A stretch of 64,000 bases of DNA from Blattamonas nauphoetae (lineage: Eukaryota; Preaxostyla; Oxymonadida): contig JARBJD010000088.1 in the NCBI GenBank assembly GCA_033064195.1, forward strand, positions 124,001 to 188,000, given 5' to 3'. A model generated the notes under the pieces. That model saw only the letters and a program-made list of their open reading frames with translations. It ran no database searches and had not been told where the DNA came from. The position numbers and the translations under genes are program-made. Of the stretch, positions 35,015 through 45,689 are shown in pieces. How positions within the stretch are numbered: position 1 is the first letter of the stretch; each line of letters opens with the position of its first letter.

Positions 35015-35305
35015 CATCACCACCCAGTGAGGAGATAAATCAGAATGATGGCACATATCACCATCCCCAAGAATCATACACATCATGGCGTCACAACACA
35101 AGCTCTAGAGATGATTGACGTTCGTATACAAGAGGCTATACCAGTGGATCATGTCCGACGATCCGATCGAACACAAGCTGAGTCTGGACGTCCATCAGAC
35201 TTCATAAATCGACCACGATCGTTTATGTTGGGTTTTAACGGGTGCGGACCGACAGATGGAACATTTCGATCGCCTGGAGAAATTTTACGCCAGATCGACA
35301 CTTAA
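35015..35305. other. Short spacer
   Basis: Nothing recognisable apart from AT-rich sequence between two elements. Confidence 0.3.
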
Positions 35306-38300
35306 TAGTGCCCTCAGAAACCCGCGCAAAATACATAAACCCGCGCAAAATCCATTTAATCAATAATCATGATGAATCAATTCCGGTGATCTTGAATTTC
35401 ACTCCTTTTAACTCACAAACACTTTGTTCCCAAGTGACTTCAATCTTTTTATTTCTGGTTTGATCTTTATTGAATTCTTCAAAAGATGGTAATTTGAATT
35501 GAAATGGTGTGTGAAATGAATAAACAATGGTGAAAAGGAATGTTCAATGCATGGCACTCAGATAGAGGCGATTCCTGAGGATCTCTTACGCCTCTATGTG
35601 CTGTCCAAGATCGACGTTCTCTTCCACCTCTACACCTCTGCTTGGCCCATTTGTTGAAGTATTCTTCTCGGCGTATGTTTCGAATGCTGCTCCAATTAAA
35701 TCAGACGGCGTCGACGAGTATTTCGAGTAGTGAGGCCAATTGAACGAAATGAAGCAACGATGCCAGTGACGAAGCGATGGCGTTGTCAGCTTCGTTCAGC
35801 TGCTATCACGGTTCACGTCGGGTTCATCGAAATGGACTGCGAGGGGAGGTAGAAGTGAGGCAAGCTGTCTGCCTGAATACGAAGGAGGAGAAATGAACGA
35901 GAAAATACAACAACAGAAGAGGACAGAAAATGCAGAGGACAGAAGGAGAAAGAGTGGATGAAGAAAGAGGAGAATCTTGTGAAGCTACAAACCGCGACAG
36001 TTAAAGTTGTTCCTTCGATGAAATTTCATTTCCTCGTTTCTGGAATGTGTTGAGAAATCCTTCTTTCTCTCCACATCGTTCTGTCAGACCAGACGAGTCC
36101 ACGAGTCGATCACTGAATGTCTGAGTGCACTCGTGTACTGACAAACGGATCATACCATCTTTGTCGATCTGGTTCTGGTTCACACGGAAGAGACCTCCGA
36201 CGATGTTGCTGAAATGACGCAGATTGAACAGCGAGCGCAATTCGGCTGTGTTCGTCTGCTGGTCTTTGCCGTTTGTGAGTCGACCTCACCATTCGAGCGT
36301 GTAGTGTCTGTTGTGAGTGCGAATGGGATTGATTTCCCATTCTGTCCGTCCTTATCCTTCTCTTTCATGACAAACGAGCTGTTTGAATCACTCGAGAGCG
36401 TCGGAATGAAGTGAGAAGCTTCTGGATGTGTTTCTTCCCCATCAACGTTGTCACTGCCATCTTCAGCGAATCAAAGCACTTCTCGACGACTGACTTCTCT
36501 TGGTTTGGCATTGGGACTTCGGATGTGTAGTGTCGAGTGGTCTGTGTTGGGAGGAGAATGGATATTCTTGAGAAAAATGTGTCCTGATCGATAGGCTTGT
36601 GAATTGGCTCGCAGTCAAACGTGTTCGAAGGTTGTGAGAGAGTTCGGACAGTGTCAGGAAGCTTCCGCGACAAAGAGAACAACGCCTTGAAGAGAGTGAG
36701 ATTGACCTCAGAGACAGTCTGCAGTCGATCAACCCCATCCAAATTGAATGAGAGGTTGTCCTCCACTCGCTTGTTCAACATGCCGACGAAGAAAGGAAGG
36801 AACGGTGAGGGTGTGACAGAAGTGGTAGCTCGTTCTTCCATTAGATGGAGAAGCTCAACTTGCGACATTCGATCGACTCTTTCGTCGATCGTCTTGTTTA
36901 TCAAACATAAATCATCAAAAGACTGGCCTTTCTTGCTCCTTGGAAGTGTGAGGTCTTGACAGACAATGCAGGACTCCACACTCTTCAATTGGGTTTTGAA
37001 CACAGCCCGTACTTTCTCGGCATGCCACCAGAGAAGCTGCGGAGGCGGAGGGGACGTGATTTGAGGATACAGCCATTCGAGATCTTTCTTCCAAGCGGTG
37101 TTTGTCTTCAGAGATTGGACCAGCTCGGAGTTTCCACAGTCGATCCCTTCGAGGAGATCGTCGGTTGGACGATGACTAGCTTCAGTCTTTTTGATTTCCG
37201 TCGCCTTTTTTGGTCCATTTTGAACGATGTTCGTCCATCACGTTCATGATCCTTTCCTGCTGTTGTTGGTAGAGTCTTTGGTAAAGTGTGTTCATCGCCC
37301 ACGTCTGCTTAACCAAATCATTCACCAACCGACATGTAATCTCCGTCGTTGATGGTCAGAGAGCGGTGAAAACAGGAATTTGAATCGAATCTGTGGGCTG
37401 CGCTGGCTTTGCTTGAAGGTTATCAACGAGAAGGTCCATAAGTGTGCAGTCATATTCGAAGGCCGGGCGGACACAGACGACCTACGCGGGTTCTTCGGAA
37501 GGTGATTGTTGGTGTGAGGGTGGGCGAGTGTGGTCCGGACGATGTTGTCCACGATGCGTCTTCGCGAGATCCAGACTGAGTTCGGAAAATGTGAAATAAT
37601 CTCAAGTCGGATGCGAGCAGGACAGAGGCTCATCGACGAGATGACGATGGGATGGTCCAGGAGTCTTCTCTCAGGAAACATAATCATCAGTTCTTCTCTC
37701 GTCGGGCTGCTGCTACGAGTTGATTGTGAAGATTGGGTCCGCGGCGAGGACTTCCCCGAATGGGTGTGTTTTGTTGGAGTCCCAGCGAGTGGCTCGACTG
37801 GTTTCTTGTTGGGAACTGTCGACCACATTTGGATGTCGGTGGATTCGAACAATTCATCCATCCAACTCGTCTCCATCTTTCGCTTCTTCTTCGCCTTCAA
37901 AGTTGTGATGGAGACCTCGTCTTCATCGGTCGCGTCTGTTGGAGTTTCCGAGTCGTCAGCGACAGTGGAGTGATGCTGCGACCTCAGTTGCCTTTCTTCC
38001 TCGGAGCAGCGGTTGTTTCGGCGAAATGAGGATGTCTGAATCGTCAGACTGCTGCCTTTCATGTTGATCGCTCCCTGCGACAGACGCAAAAACTGGAAAG
38101 TTTGATCGAAGTCGAGCTGTTCACAGGTTTGATGATTCCACTCTCCCACTCACACAACTCCTGTGTTGTTGGGTCGTTGTTCTTTTCCGAAGCAAGTTTC
38201 GATCCGGTCAGTGAGACTGTGAGGAGGACGATAGTGTAATCGGAAGGTTAGAGAAGCGAGAATGACGAGTCGTTCGGTTCGAGTTCGATGTTGACCGAGC

Positions 38301-40038
38301 TGATCTCGAAGAACGCGTCTTCAACAACAACCACCACGATAGAATCAGCAGATGGGTTGACGACAGACGAGGGGATGCGAAGTGTTGGTTCTGAATTCGT
38401 TCCTTTGGTGATCACAACGTGTAGGTTGTTTTAGATGGAAATCTGAGCCGAGAGAGTGGTGGCATCGACGCTTCCCAAAGTCGATCTCGTCGCACCAATC
38501 GTTTCCACAATCGACCACCCCAATTCGATTGACAAACAAGGCTGTGTCCTCTCTCCACAGAACAGACTTGAATCAGCTGTGGATCCAGAATCAGAATAGA
38601 TCGACACTTCACTGAGTTGCGAACATGTCGTCGCTGTCAACCCATCTCCTCCAAGAACGATTGGGTCGAGTTCATTCATTTGTTCAACTGAGGTTTTGCT
38701 GTATTGTGATCCAGATGACACAACAGCTGTCCTTATTTGTGACCCGATCGTCCCAAATTGAGCACGGACAAGACGAAGGATGTCATCCTTGACCAGGACA
38801 ACCCCCATCACTCCTCGAATGGTCTCCAGCACGGAAAATGCCACGTTTGCTTCGTCATCGTTGAAGCCGATTGAATGTGACGCGAACGTGATCGCTGGTC
38901 AGCGTGCCTGTTGATGCAGTGTCGGAACTGAAAATTGGTGAGCGACGAGAGAGGCGGGCTTGGTACATGCATCGATAGTCCACCACTCTGGTCGTCCGTA
39001 GCACAGTGAAGATTGGCCCTTCTTGCTATCGAGCTCGTCGAAAGATATGGAGAATTCGTCATTCGAGAGTCGAATACAAGATGAGAACGAGTTGTTCAGA
39101 TACATCATTACCTCCCAAATTCGGCGACAACAGTCCCGTCCCACTGTCATGGTGGAGTGTGACACTGAACATCCAACCACTCGCTGGATCACCTCACTCC
39201 CAAACAGGCGATGTTGGGATGGTGTTGTTTCTGTAAGAGCAAACGAGAAGAGTGTAGTAGTTCCGCATTCGAAGACTTTTGAGTCGATTCCATGAACAGG
39301 GATGCCACCGTTTTTGCCTTGCTGAGAACTTGGAGATTCAGACATGATACGAGAGTATGATCCAGTTGGTGGATGAAATAAGTCAACGAGAGGTGGGTGG
39401 GGGATGATTTGGTGACGTGGATAATCCTGGAGTGAATAATGGTGGTTCGTTGATTCGGCTAGCACTCCATCGAAATACCAACTCTGAACGGAGATAAGAG
39501 TCCGGATGAGGTGATTGAGCATGAAGAAAAGCGGATGTATGAATCAACGATCCAACAGTCTCCGTTTGGATCCTAGTGGCAGATCACATCGATTCCCCTC
39601 ACCGAAATTTGGAGATGTCGGCCACATATAAGTATTCTGTGTCGTGAGGGGGATGGAGGGATCGATTCATTGGTTGTGCGTCTTGTGGAACTTCGTTGAG
39701 TCGAGAATCCTGAAGATTAGTGTGGTCTTTTGATTGTGTGAAGAGATATCCAAAGAGAGGTGGCAGCGACCACATTATCGATTGCAACTGATTGAGATCG
39801 AAGATGACAATCTGGAGGAAGATGTCAAGCTGGCTGCGCGGTTCAGCTTCTCATTCCTCCTGTGTTCTGAACAAAATTGACCCACATTTTGATTTTGATC
39901 CGACTCCCTTTTAATCAATTTTGAGTAACTAGTTCTAAAAAGTGAAAAGATGAGATGGAAGGAATTAATTCATAATGATGATCACTATTTTGGATTTTGC
40001 GCGGGTTTATGGATAAAAGCGGGTTTATGTGGGCACTA
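35306..40038. mobile_element. 4.7-kb inverted-repeat element carrying a decayed surface-protein gene
   Basis: The left end is TAGTGCCCTCAGAAACCCGC and the right end is its inverse with small changes (GCGGGTTTATGTGGGCACTA). Both repeat AAACCCGCGCAAAATCC just inside. The flanks are TAA (left) and TTA (right), so a 3-bp target duplication is possible but not exact. The ends resemble the 476-bp MITE at 21,501-21,976. It carries no transposase that I recognise. The inside is the decayed beta-helix gene on the minus strand. Confidence 0.65.
36365..39522 (-). pseudogene. Decayed beta-helix surface-protein gene inside a transposon-like element
   Basis: Pieces in several minus-strand frames read in order like a beta-helix protein: FGSEVIQRVVGCSVSHSTMT (~39,170), FSVLETIRGVMGVVLVKDD (~38,830), CLSIELGWSIVETIGATRST (~38,530) and INMKGSSLTIQTSSFRRNN (~38,060). 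A Ser/Thr-rich tail with KAKKKRKMETSWMDELFE (~37,880) follows, like a region after a membrane anchor. The last part (37,003-36,365) is a 212-codon frame that I do not recognise. Frames change several times, so the gene is broken. It differs from genes 1-3 in the window. Confidence 0.5.
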
Positions 40039-41218
40039 TTAGACGTCCCAATTCAGTTTCTGGGTTCAACTTCGAGTTTTCTTCAACTATGAACGATGAT
40101 ACTGGGAGGACAGTTGATCTCATGGGAAGAATTGCATCCCATTCGTTATCTGCAACTCGTGGCCTCCAAATCCAGAAATTTGGAGGGACGACAAGGGATA
40201 TCACATGGTTATCTCGCACAAACTGCGTAACCAAGATGTATGATTATCATCAGGCTAGCCAGACGCTGTTGTTATGGACTGTCTCACTGGAATGCAGACA
40301 ATCCAGGACCGTCCTCATGTCAATATTTTCCATCGAATCATGTTCTTCCTGATTACCGTGAGAAATTTCACGACAACCTAATCTGGAACATGTCCATCAT
40401 TGATGCCTCGAATCCGAGACAGGAATCTCACCATCGCTGTCGTGAGGAAGGCAGATAGTTCCGATTCTATCCACATTCCTGTGGTACTTAAAAATTCAAG
40501 CCACAAAGAGCTTGAGAGGACACACTGCGATCTGCAATCCCCTCGGCACGGTCGGAAGAATGAATTGCGGGAAGTGAAGCAGAAATTTCAAGCGGATTTA
40601 AAATACGCACAACAGATTCGACACAAGAAGCACGAGAAAAATAACACTTTTCCCAGGAGAAACTCACTACTCTTGGACAATCAATGAACAACGGGAACGA
40701 ACTTTGAACAATACTTTGCGAAGGTGTACAGAGGAGCTTTCACTCGAACTTTGGGAACGACACTCTGAAGCGGCTCTAAAACCAGTGAATATGGAAGTCA
40801 AGCCTGAAGTGGTCAAGAAGTATATTCAGAAAACTTGCTGCTTGTGAGACCATTCTTCAGAAAGGGAAGATAGCACCTGACAGCGATAACGAGGAGCGAA
40901 TCCGACTCACCGAGTCTGCGACATTCGCGGGATACGACATTAACTACACAACAGACACATTTGGAGAGGATGAGTACAACCAACATCGGCGACTCCTGTC
41001 TGCTCACTAACGTCCTCTCATCCACAATCGTGCCAATCTCCCTCACACCAAAAGGGGGAGGCCTCTCTCGGACGGTCTCTATCAAGAGGAATTGAATGGA
41101 GGTCATCGAAGTGTGAAATGTTCAGAAACTGTGATATCAGGCCAAGTCGAAATCAAGTCTTCAATCTAATCTCTCAACTACCCTCTCCAATGGTGCCAGT
41201 GGCAGAATAACCGATCAA
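40039..41218. other. Unassigned stretch
   Basis: A basic, Lys/His/Arg-rich frame of 95 codons lies at 40,400-40,687 on the plus strand (HGRKNELREVKQKFQADLKY). No family is recognised. The rest is without visible features. Confidence 0.3.
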
Positions 41219-42882
41219 CAGGCTTCTGATTCGATCCCAGTGATCCCAGTCGGATCTGATCCCAGTTAATTTCTACAATACTGTTTCGTTTCTTTTCATT
41301 ATTTTCCTTCTTCAAATATATGATATCTGAATAGCAAAAAGATATGAAATGAAAATGTTCATTATATCGAACAAAAACAAGTGAACTTTTTATCGCTTTC
41401 ATTACGACCGATTGACAATAATTTCAGAGGTATTGAAGGTGATCCGAAGAACACTCGGTGATTTATTCTTTTTCCTACGGTTAAAATTGATGGTATGTCC
41501 AAAACACAAGTGATGAGTGAGAAATGAAAATTTCTGGGAAAGACAAGCTGAACTGCCTTAGAAGGAAGGAGACCGACTATGGGAGATTGGGATAGCGAAT
41601 AAGGAGAGCGACTTTGAAAAATTGAAAGCAAGAACAGCCGAGAGATGCACACTTTTTTGGAAGTGCAGCGCGGTTTGGATCGACGACGAAGACGACAGTA
41701 GCGACGACTGCACAGTGCGGGAGACGTCGGTGGGCGAGCGGTGGTGAGTGAGTGAGGGAGATGGGAGGATGAGGAGGCGATGAGGAGCAGTATTGTTTGG
41801 GACGAATCGAGATTTAGTAATGTTTGGTTGGTGATCGTTTTTGGGGAGGAGAAGGCAGGGATGTTCTTCCGGTTCTCTGTTTACCCAATGAAGTCCATCT
41901 CTCGCTCACGAATCATGGAAATCGCCTTCTTCATCGGCTCTTCCCATCCGTTCATCGAGATCACCTGAACGGCAATCAAAACATGTCACAAACACAAAAG
42001 GAACATACCCGAATCCCATGAATCGATTCTAATGTTTTCTGAACTCGATCGTCCACCTCCGCACGAACCATCACGCAGATGCTCGACAGTGACGACGAAT
42101 CCAAAAGCCCAACCAACAGCGCGGTCAACAGCACCAACTGCACCAGAAGGTCAATAATCTGGTTGATTTCCCGAACAATAATGTCAAACTGCACGTTATC
42201 CGTCATCGCAAGATTGACTATCGTTCCTGACACAAAGGGTAGCCATCTATAGCCCATCCCCGCCACCCACATCGACGACGGATCCGCTGCCCATGTCAGC
42301 AGCCATTTCATCGAGAACGTGATTGTGTATGTCACAACTGAAAACAGAATGAGAAGAACGTCACAGACTGATGCATTGCAGGCGAATCAATCACACTATT
42401 GATTCGGAATTCCACTCAACTTCACATATGATCGCAAAATCGACGATCTGACAGAGATATCATGAGAGGGTTCGAGAGAATAGCGATTCAAACTTTTCTT
42501 TCCAAAGTTCCTTATTCCAGATCTTCCAGAAACGAGAGATCCGCTTTTCCATTTATGCTCGTTGGTTCAATGCCATACACTTGTCTTTCGTGTCGTGATG
42601 ACATTGTTTATAGTGGAGGAGATAAATCGTTCTGATCCCATCGCTCTTCTCCACTCTTCCTCACTCTTGTTCTCGACCCCATTCTCCTAAAGAATCATTT
42701 CGATCGGAATGCTCGAGAATCATCAAAAAATACGTTTTTCTGAGAATTTGGATATCCAAGATGTAATTAAATGAGAAAAATCTCGAAACGCTTATTTAAG
42801 AAAGTGATGTCAGTCAAAAAATGGGGACTGGGATCAATTGATCCCAGTTTTACCTGTTTTGATCCCACCACTCAAATGCCTG
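41219..42882. mobile_element. 1.66-kb hAT-type element with captured gene fragment
   Basis: Ends are CAGGCTTCTGATTCGATCCC and ...ACTCAAATGCCTG, flanked by an exact 8-bp duplication CCGATCAA (41,211-41,218 and 42,883-42,890). About 180 bp at the left end and 90 bp at the right end match, inverted, the ends of the 521-bp MITEs, including GATCCCAGTGATCCCAGTCG. The middle is foreign to those MITEs and contains a spliced membrane-protein fragment. Confidence 0.85.
41881..42335 (-). pseudogene. Membrane-protein gene fragment captured by a hAT-type element
   Basis: Exon 42,010-42,335 (upstream limit uncertain, preceded by an acceptor TTTTCAG) joins across intron 41,965-42,009 (GTATGT...TTCAG, 45 nt) to exon 41,881-41,964. 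The product contains a hydrophobic segment, LLVQLVLLTALLVGLL, then VMVRAEVDDRVQKTLESIHG and, across the splice, VISMNGWEEPMKKAISMI, ending MDFIG. This looks like the C-terminal part of a multi-pass membrane protein, with a cytosolic tail. I do not recognise the family. No N-terminal part is visible inside the element, so it is a 3' fragment. Confidence 0.45.
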
Positions 42883-42890
42883 CCGATCAA

Positions 42891-44685
42891 TCCATACTCC
42901 CTTTCCTGTTCGCTTCATGTACAGCATCAACAAAATGAAACACGAGGTGCTCGTGGCGAGTAAAATGCGATGCCGAAGTGAGGAGAAGGAAGCCTGTCGA
43001 GTTGGACAGTGTGTGGACAGGGCGGAAGACATCAACGGAATAGGTCTTCTGTGTCAATCTCTGAGGCGACTTCTCCCAGGAGGAAATGAGGATCCGTTAT
43101 CGATAAGGAAGATGATCCAGAAGCTAAATTGATTGGCAGCCGTGACAGATGTAATAGGCCGATCTTCGATTGCCTCAACGACACAAGGATCGTTTGGTGT
43201 CGTGGAAGATTGAATTGGGAGAAGAGAAGTGGAACCAGATTTCCATCTTCATCTCTGATTTGACGGTCCGTGACACCACCATATCAAAACGTCTTTGATC
43301 GATATTCCATCGCAGTCGCCTCACTCAGCATTCGCTCAACAGAAGTTTGAAGTGTTTTCTCAATCGATATCTGGTACATTTTCTGTCAACTCCGCTCGCT
43401 GGTGGGATCGAAATACATGTTCGACTGACCAGACGAGAACACGACCAGATTCACTACACCCCATCACGATGTTGCGACAATGAGCAACTCTCCAAAGATC
43501 CCTTTGGAACAGGGATTGTGAACAAGCGAACTGTCCTATTGAGTAGAGATGGGAGTGAAGTAGTATTGGAGCTCAATTAAAGACATCGATGGAGGGTGGA
43601 TCAGAAACGAAGTTAATACGAGTTCAGGAGGGGCTGCTTCTTCGTTTCAAGAACACTGTTGAAATCAATCAGATATTCTCTGGAATCAGAAGGATTCGGA
43701 CTGCGAATGAGAATCGTAGAACTGCCCACATCGTTCTCTTGGTCATCTTGAGATAGACACCCGGAAGATTGTGGACCTTTTCTTTTCTCCAAGGTGCTAG
43801 CTTCGAGTGATGTGATGAAAAAGGGGCAGAATGCTCTGCTGTTTAACCCATGCCAATGTCCAACGACGGATACGGACACTGTTGATCGAGGCTGTGTCGG
43901 CGAGGAACTCCGAAATGCAGAGGGTGGATGTCTGACAACAAACAACGTTCGTCACTCTTCTCAAACATGCGCTGACACATTCTTTGGAAAGGAGTCTCGA
44001 TGAAGGGGATCATCAATCAATGGACATGAGGGAGATGGATATCTGAAATGGAGGTGTCAGCGATGGGAGTGTGAATATGCCACAGGACAAACTGTCATAA
44101 CCAGATCGCATTCGGCCCATCGTACTTCCCGCGTCCCTCCTTATACGTGTGAGAAACTGTGAAGAAGATGTCGGTGGCCAACGTGAGCAGCGCATCACCA
44201 CACTTGTTCTCAATTTGGAGGATAGTCGTGGAAAGAAAAGATCACCAATGGGTCTCTCGCCTTGGTTGAGAAGGAATCGATTTGAAATGCGAACAAGGAG
44301 ACGGGTGAATAGATATCGCGATTGCGATCGAGTGGATCAATAGAACAATGTTGATTTGAATGTCAATCAACATGGGAGGATCGGAAGGAAACTCTCGTCA
44401 AGGCTTGCCCTCTCTCGATTTGAAAGTGAGATGAGGATGAAGGGACGAGAGGTGAGCACAATGAGGACCAAAGTGGGGGAGGGCTGATCGAGGAGACAGT
44501 GGTGCGGGTGATTGATCGCCAAGCCCTCCTCCTCTGTTTCTTGTCTTCATCTTTAACCAGAACTTGTTCTCCAGGAGGTGCCAGTCCCGATGGGGGTCAC
44601 GGCCTAGTCTCTCATTTCTTGGAAGGAAGAGCGAAAAGGCTTACTCCTTTTTTACTTCTCTCTCTTTTAGCTTACCTTTCAACAC
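42891..44685. other. Unassigned stretch of element X body
   Basis: Short frames only. Near 44,560-44,620 there is a GC-rich, hairpin-prone segment (GGTGCCAGTCCCGATGGGGG). Nothing else is recognisable. Confidence 0.3.
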
Positions 44686-44738
44686 TCGCTGTGTTGAGGA
44701 GCCCTCGTTTGGGCTTGGAGTGACCAAGGGGAACTCCT

Positions 44739-45050
44739 CCAAGACAAACGAGTGCTCCTCAACCTGCAACTCTGCCACACAACCTGGCAAGTTCTGGCTT
44801 TTTCACTTCACCTCGTCTCATTAGACCATTTGGCAAGTTTTTGTTCCCTGTTAGGGATTTCTTGCCCACATAACCTTTTTTGTTTTCCTCAACAGCCCTC
44901 TTCGGAGGGCAAAACCAACCTGTGAACTTCTAGTTCCCCGTTGGGTAATTCGGATACAGATAAAACCTTTTATTTTGTTTCTTTGAATCTTTTTATCGGC
45001 CAGCCCACTTCGAGGTACTCGCTGTGTTGAGGAGCACTCGTTTGTCTTGG
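44739..45050 (+). ncRNA. R module of element X: possible structured RNA
   Basis: A 312-bp segment bounded by 25-bp inverted repeats (CCAAGACAAACGAGTGCTCC...). It holds a strong hairpin GCCCTC-TTCG-GAGGGC at 44,895-44,910, the extra-stable cUUCGg loop, at a place comparable to the GNRA hairpin of the A and B modules. A further weaker pairing CCAAC/GTTGG follows. Sequence similarity to the A and B modules is low, so the RNA call rests on position and structure only. Confidence 0.35.
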
Positions 45051-45612
45051 ACAATTGATTCTGAACAACTAAACCACTATTCATCGTCGATGGTGAACTT
45101 GCGAACACACACACTCTTTCTGACTGGCCTTGCGTTGTCTTCATTTTCAAGTTCAGGTTCAGCTGGAATCTCGTCTGTGTTCTGTGTGAGGTCGAATGGG
45201 ATTCTGAAAGTTGTGAGCTGCACTCTGAACTCGTCGAGCCCAACCTCGCTCTCGCTTGTGACACTCCGTCGCGATGGATCAGCAGAACTGGAGAGTCTGA
45301 GATGTGACAGGCAAGAATTTTTGGGAAAAGGAAGTGTGGTTGTTTGTGATGGTGGAAGGAGTTTGTTGATGAATGGATGCGTGTTCGAATCAACAGGTTT
45401 CTCGGGTGGGAGTGTTGTGGTTGGACGATGCACCGAAGAAATTATGATCTCAGACTGTGGATTTGTTGGCTGTTGTGGTCTTTCTTTTGGGAGTGTGATT
45501 CGAGTTTGGGTGATGGGAAGCACCGTCTCACTGACCGACAACCGATTTTGGAACTGCTCGACTCTGGTTCGTGTTTGGGAACGAAATGGGAAAGATGGAG
45601 TTGTGGGAGGAG
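45050..45612 (+). CDS. Beta-helix surface protein gene 1, displaced C-terminal fragment
   Basis: The frame reads TIDSEQLNHYSSSMVNLRTH onward and matches gene 3 closely (FSSSGSA.ISSVFCVRSNGI, SVIRVWVMGSTVSLTDNRFW). It begins at exactly the codon where the 5' part of gene 1 stops (CSIE at 16,882). Its own end, KDGVVGG at 45,612, is again cut, this time by element B. In gene 3 the protein goes on for another 100 or more residues beyond this point. No start codon of its own fits; it is a stranded exon-like piece. Confidence 0.8.
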
Positions 45613-45689
45613 CTCTCTTACCAGTCGCTCCTCACAAACCTTAGCTCCCACTCCATTGAGATAAGTCCTATGAAGTGGCCCACAGGTCC

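Larger units (their letters stand above)
17900..45050. mobile_element. Composite element X: 27-kb inverted-repeat-bounded segment
   Basis: The left outer end begins GAGGAGTTCCCCTTGGTCAC and continues CTCCAAGCCCAAACGAG. From about 17,921 it shares some 57 bp with the inverse of the right outer end at 44,994-45,050, including CACAGCGAGTACCTCGAAGT and GGGCTGGCCGAT. A second copy of the left end lies inverted at 44,686-44,738 (53 bp, identical) and meets, end to end, a short module at 44,739-45,050 bounded by 25-bp inverted repeats beginning CCAAGACAAACGAGTG. The right outer end abuts gene 1 at 45,050/45,051. The body holds nested transposons and broken genes; no polymerase, capsid or integrase gene was seen. 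Architecture matches elements A and B. The left end lies 1 kb inside the left gene break, so the insertion history has more than one step. Confidence 0.65.

Noticed and set aside
17900-45050. Polinton/Maverick or giant virus insertion as explanation of the 27-kb element
   Set aside because: Long inverted repeats and size fit, but I found no DNA polymerase B, packaging ATPase, capsid, protease or retroviral-type integrase signature in the interval. The recognisable content is DNA transposons and broken host genes.
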